DNA of 15,420 nt from Alphaproteobacteria bacterium (GTDB lineage: Bacteria > Pseudomonadota > Alphaproteobacteria > RF32 > CAG-239), in the NCBI GenBank assembly GCA_017958895.1, contig JAGDBT010000045.1, positions 1 through 15,420 on the forward strand, in the 5' to 3' direction. A program made the translations under genes and the position numbers. This document shows positions 13,475 to 15,420 of this stretch, one piece after another. The notes beneath the pieces were generated by a model that saw only the letters and a list, made by a program, of their open reading frames with translations, was not told the origin of the DNA and ran no database searches. Within the stretch, counting starts at the first letter, position 1; each line of letters begins with the position of its first letter.

Positions 13475-13505
13475 ACGAATCAGATTGTTTGACAAGAGGT
13501 AAAGT

Positions 13506-14171
13506 ATGACAGAGATTATTGAACGTTTAAGTAAAGTGCGTCAAGGTGTGATGTTTATTATCGGTGCGGCTTCGGGAACCGGCAAAAGTACGGTAATCAA
13601 AAAACTTTTGGAAAGAGACAGCAACTTAAATTGGTCGGTTTCGGTTACCACCAGAGCTAAACGTGAAGGCGAAGTTGACGGAGTTGACTATCATTATGTT
13701 ACTGATGAGGAATATGACAGATTGCGCGCCGAAGATGCTTTTTATGAATGTGTTGATTCGCAATACGGCAATCGTTACGGAACTTTGCGCTCGGAAGTTG
13801 ACGGGTTTATCAATGTCGGACAAGATGTTATTTTTGATGTGGATTGGGTGGGCTTGCAGCAAATAAAAGAAAAAGCGCCTAATGATGTGGTTTCAATTTA
13901 TATGTTGCCACCATCCATCAGCGAACTGCGTCGGCGTTTGGAAGGACGCGGAACCGACAGTGCGGAAATAATCAATAAACGTATGAATTTGGTCGGCGAA
14001 CAATTGAAACATTGGCAAGAATATGATTATGTGGTGGTATGTGATGATTTGGAACAAACAATCTCTAAGGTGGCCAAAATCTTTTCTGCCGAAAGAATGA
14101 AACGTTATCGTCAAAAAGGCTTGAATGAGTTTGCCAGACAATTGATTGAGGAGGCTGGAGATAATGTCTGA
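13506..14171 (+). CDS. gmk: Guanylate kinase
   Basis: Guanylate kinase (221 aa) makes GDP from GMP and ATP in the cytosol. The P-loop reads GAASGTGKST (residues 20-29); the usual form is GPSGxGKST, so the Pro is replaced by Ala but the Lys and Ser/Thr remain. The GMP-binding region SVSVTTRAKREGEVDGVDYHYV (contiguous blocks) and DVDWVGLQQIK match the family, as does the LRRRLEGRGTDSAE lid segment. The ribosome site is AGAGGT. The stop codon lies inside cysK (8-base overlap). No rpoZ or spoT neighbour is present; instead it leads an operon with cysK and lptG. Confidence 0.95.
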   Translation: MTEIIERLSKVRQGVMFIIGAASGTGKSTVIKKLLERDSNLNWSVSVTTRAKREGEVDGVDYHYVTDEEYDRLRAEDAFYECVDSQYGNRYGTLRSEVDGFINVGQDVIFDVDWVGLQQIKEKAPNDVVSIYMLPPSISELRRRLEGRGTDSAEIINKRMNLVGEQLKHWQEYDYVVVCDDLEQTISKVAKIFSAERMKRYRQKGLNEFARQLIEEAGDNV

Positions 14172-15108
14172 AATATATGATTCTGTTGAAGATTTGGTCG
14201 GTCATACCCCGTTGGTTAAATTACATAAACTGATGAAAAAATTTAATCTGGCGGGAAATGTGTTGGGAAAGTGTGAGTTTTATAATCCGCTGTTTTCCAT
14301 TAAAGACAGAATAGCTCTTAATATGATTAATAAAGCTCCGTTCAGCAAAATCAATGATGATACGGTTTTTATTGAAGCAACTTCGGGTAATACCGGTGTG
14401 GCGTTGGCCGCTTTTTGTGCTTATCGCGGTTATAAGCTGGTAATTGTTATGCCGGAAAATATGACCAGAGAAAAAATCGCTTTAATACGTCAGTTCGGTG
14501 CGGAAGTAATGTTGACCCCGGCAGCGGAAGGTATGGCGGGGGCTTTGAAAAAGGTTGATATGCTGAAACAACGTTCCGCAAACATTATAGAATTTAAGCA
14601 GTTTGAAAATCCGGCCAATGTGGAAGCTCATCAATTGACAACCGCGGTGGAAATTATGGAAGATACCGAAGGGGCAATAGATGCTTTGGTGTGCGGAGTG
14701 GGAACTTCCGGAACTTTGACCGGTATAGCTTCAACCTTAAAATCTTGTAACCCTGATTTGTATGTTATGGCTGTTGAACCGGCGGAGAGTCCGGTGTTAA
14801 GCGGCGGCGAAAAAGGTGCTCATCAAATCGGTGGTATAGGTGCGGGTTTTGTGCCGCCTTTTTATAGGCCGGAATTGGTAAACGAGGTCTTTAAGGTGGC
14901 AACCCAAAAGGCTTTTGAAATGAGTGAAATTGTGGCAAGAACCGAGGGGTTGCCTATTGGCGTTTCGGCCGCGGCGGCAGTTTGCGGCGCACTTGATTTG
15001 GCTTCTCGTCCGGAGTTTGAGGACAAAAATATAGTCGTGGTTTTGCCGGACAGCATTGAACGTTACCTTTCCAATGATTTTTTTAATAAAAAGGAAGAGG
15101 CGGTATAA
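14164..15108 (+). CDS. cysK: Cysteine synthase A (O-acetylserine sulfhydrylase)
   Basis: PLP enzyme (314 aa) that makes L-cysteine from O-acetylserine and sulfide. PLP-binding Lys47 is in SIKDR (residues 45-49), the substrate loop TSGNTG is at 73-78, and the phosphate-cup GVGTSGTLTG is at 178-187. EPAESPVLSGG, HQIGGIGAGFVP and VLPDSIERYLS favour CysK over CysM. The second glycine of the usual GTGGT cup is Ser here, a tolerated change. The frame is open from 14146, but ATG 14164 gives the family N-terminus and has GGAGGCTGGAG in front. It overlaps gmk by 8 bases and lptG by 1 base, which suggests coupled translation. Confidence 0.93.
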   Translation: MSEIYDSVEDLVGHTPLVKLHKLMKKFNLAGNVLGKCEFYNPLFSIKDRIALNMINKAPFSKINDDTVFIEATSGNTGVALAAFCAYRGYKLVIVMPENMTREKIALIRQFGAEVMLTPAAEGMAGALKKVDMLKQRSANIIEFKQFENPANVEAHQLTTAVEIMEDTEGAIDALVCGVGTSGTLTGIASTLKSCNPDLYVMAVEPAESPVLSGGEKGAHQIGGIGAGFVPPFYRPELVNEVFKVATQKAFEMSEIVARTEGLPIGVSAAAAVCGALDLASRPEFEDKNIVVVLPDSIERYLSNDFFNKKEEAV

Positions 15109-15420
15109 TGGGTTTTTGGTCTATTCTCGGTCGTTATGTTAATCGCCAATTATTGCTGAGCTTTTTTATAGTGTTTTTCGGTATTCTGGGGATTATTTTG
15201 ATGTTTGATACCATCGAAGCGTTGCGCCGGGTGTCAGGCAGAGAAAACATAACTTTTTGGTTTACGGTGCAATATGCGGTAAGCAGAGTAACCAAAACAG
15301 CCGAAATAGTTATTCCTTTTGTTTTGATGGTGGCGGGAATGATAACTTTTTGGCGCTTGAGCAAAAGCAACGAATTTGTGGTAATTCGTTCAACCGGAGT
15401 TTCTATTTTCGGATTTTTGC
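15108..15420 (+). CDS. lptG: LPS export permease LptG (N-terminal part)
   Basis: The first 104 residues of a YjgP/YjgQ family permease, cut by the window end. The protein forms with LptF and LptB the ABC transporter that extracts LPS from the inner membrane. MGFWSILGRYVNRQLLLSFF leads into TM1, and FDTIEALRRVSG, then PFVLMVAGMITFWRLSKSNE and FVVIRSTGVS, match LptG more than LptF (the D.iE.LRR motif and the FWRLS..NE segment). The start ATG shares a base with the cysK stop (TAATG); GGAAGAGG is the ribosome site. A separate lptF is not adjacent upstream here, since cysK is. Confidence 0.85.
   Translation, partial: MGFWSILGRYVNRQLLLSFFIVFFGILGIILMFDTIEALRRVSGRENITFWFTVQYAVSRVTKTAEIVIPFVLMVAGMITFWRLSKSNEFVVIRSTGVSIFGFL

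Noticed and set aside
1..15420. CRISPR arrays, transposases or integrases
   Set aside because: No regularly spaced repeat array and no recognisable transposase or integrase frame was seen on either strand.

Overview
The window looks like the chromosome of an AT-leaning alphaproteobacterium, possibly a gut-type or host-associated lineage. The gene order secY-adk-rpsM-rpsK-rpoA without map, infA or rpmJ between adk and rpsM is the alphaproteobacterial arrangement. The RpoA C-terminus ([11 protein letters not shown]) and the SecY N-terminus (FSKAEELKKRLWFT) also read as alphaproteobacterial. Genus cannot be decided from this sequence alone.

Region 1 (1-5400) is the end of the S10 operon running into the spc operon: 'rpsC-rplP-rpmC-rpsQ-rplN-rplX-rplE-rpsN-rpsH-rplF-rplR-rpsE-rpmD-rplO. 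All genes are on the plus strand, tightly packed or overlapping, and end at a strong intrinsic terminator. Region 2 (5400-6107) interrupts the usual rplO-secY junction. It carries, on the minus strand, a small TRL-like lipoprotein gene preceded by an unannotated ~200-nt structured RNA with its own promoter and an intrinsic terminator just before the lipoprotein's ribosome site. Region 3 (6108-10182) is secY-adk, then rpsM-rpsK-rpoA behind a near-consensus promoter. It closes with a terminator directly after rpoA; the expected rplQ (L17) is not there.

Region 4 (10187-12602) is an accessory stretch. It has a multi-pass membrane protein, an unknown soluble protein, a 59-aa single-gene membrane protein, a structured inverted-repeat element, a SLOG/DUF1273-type protein lacking an ATG start, a palindromic intergenic repeat, and tRNA-Ser(CGA) with duplicated copies of its 3' end plus terminator. 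The last feature suggests past recombination at the tRNA. Region 5 (12652-15420) holds a short-chain dehydrogenase on the minus strand and a plus-strand overlapping operon gmk-cysK-lptG (lptG cut by the window edge).

Functionally the window is mostly translation and transcription core machinery, protein export (SecY) and nucleotide metabolism (Adk, Gmk), with cysteine synthesis and LPS export at the right end. The items most worth following are the minus-strand RNA at 5730-5927, the missing rplQ, and the tRNA-associated repeats with the SLOG gene between them.
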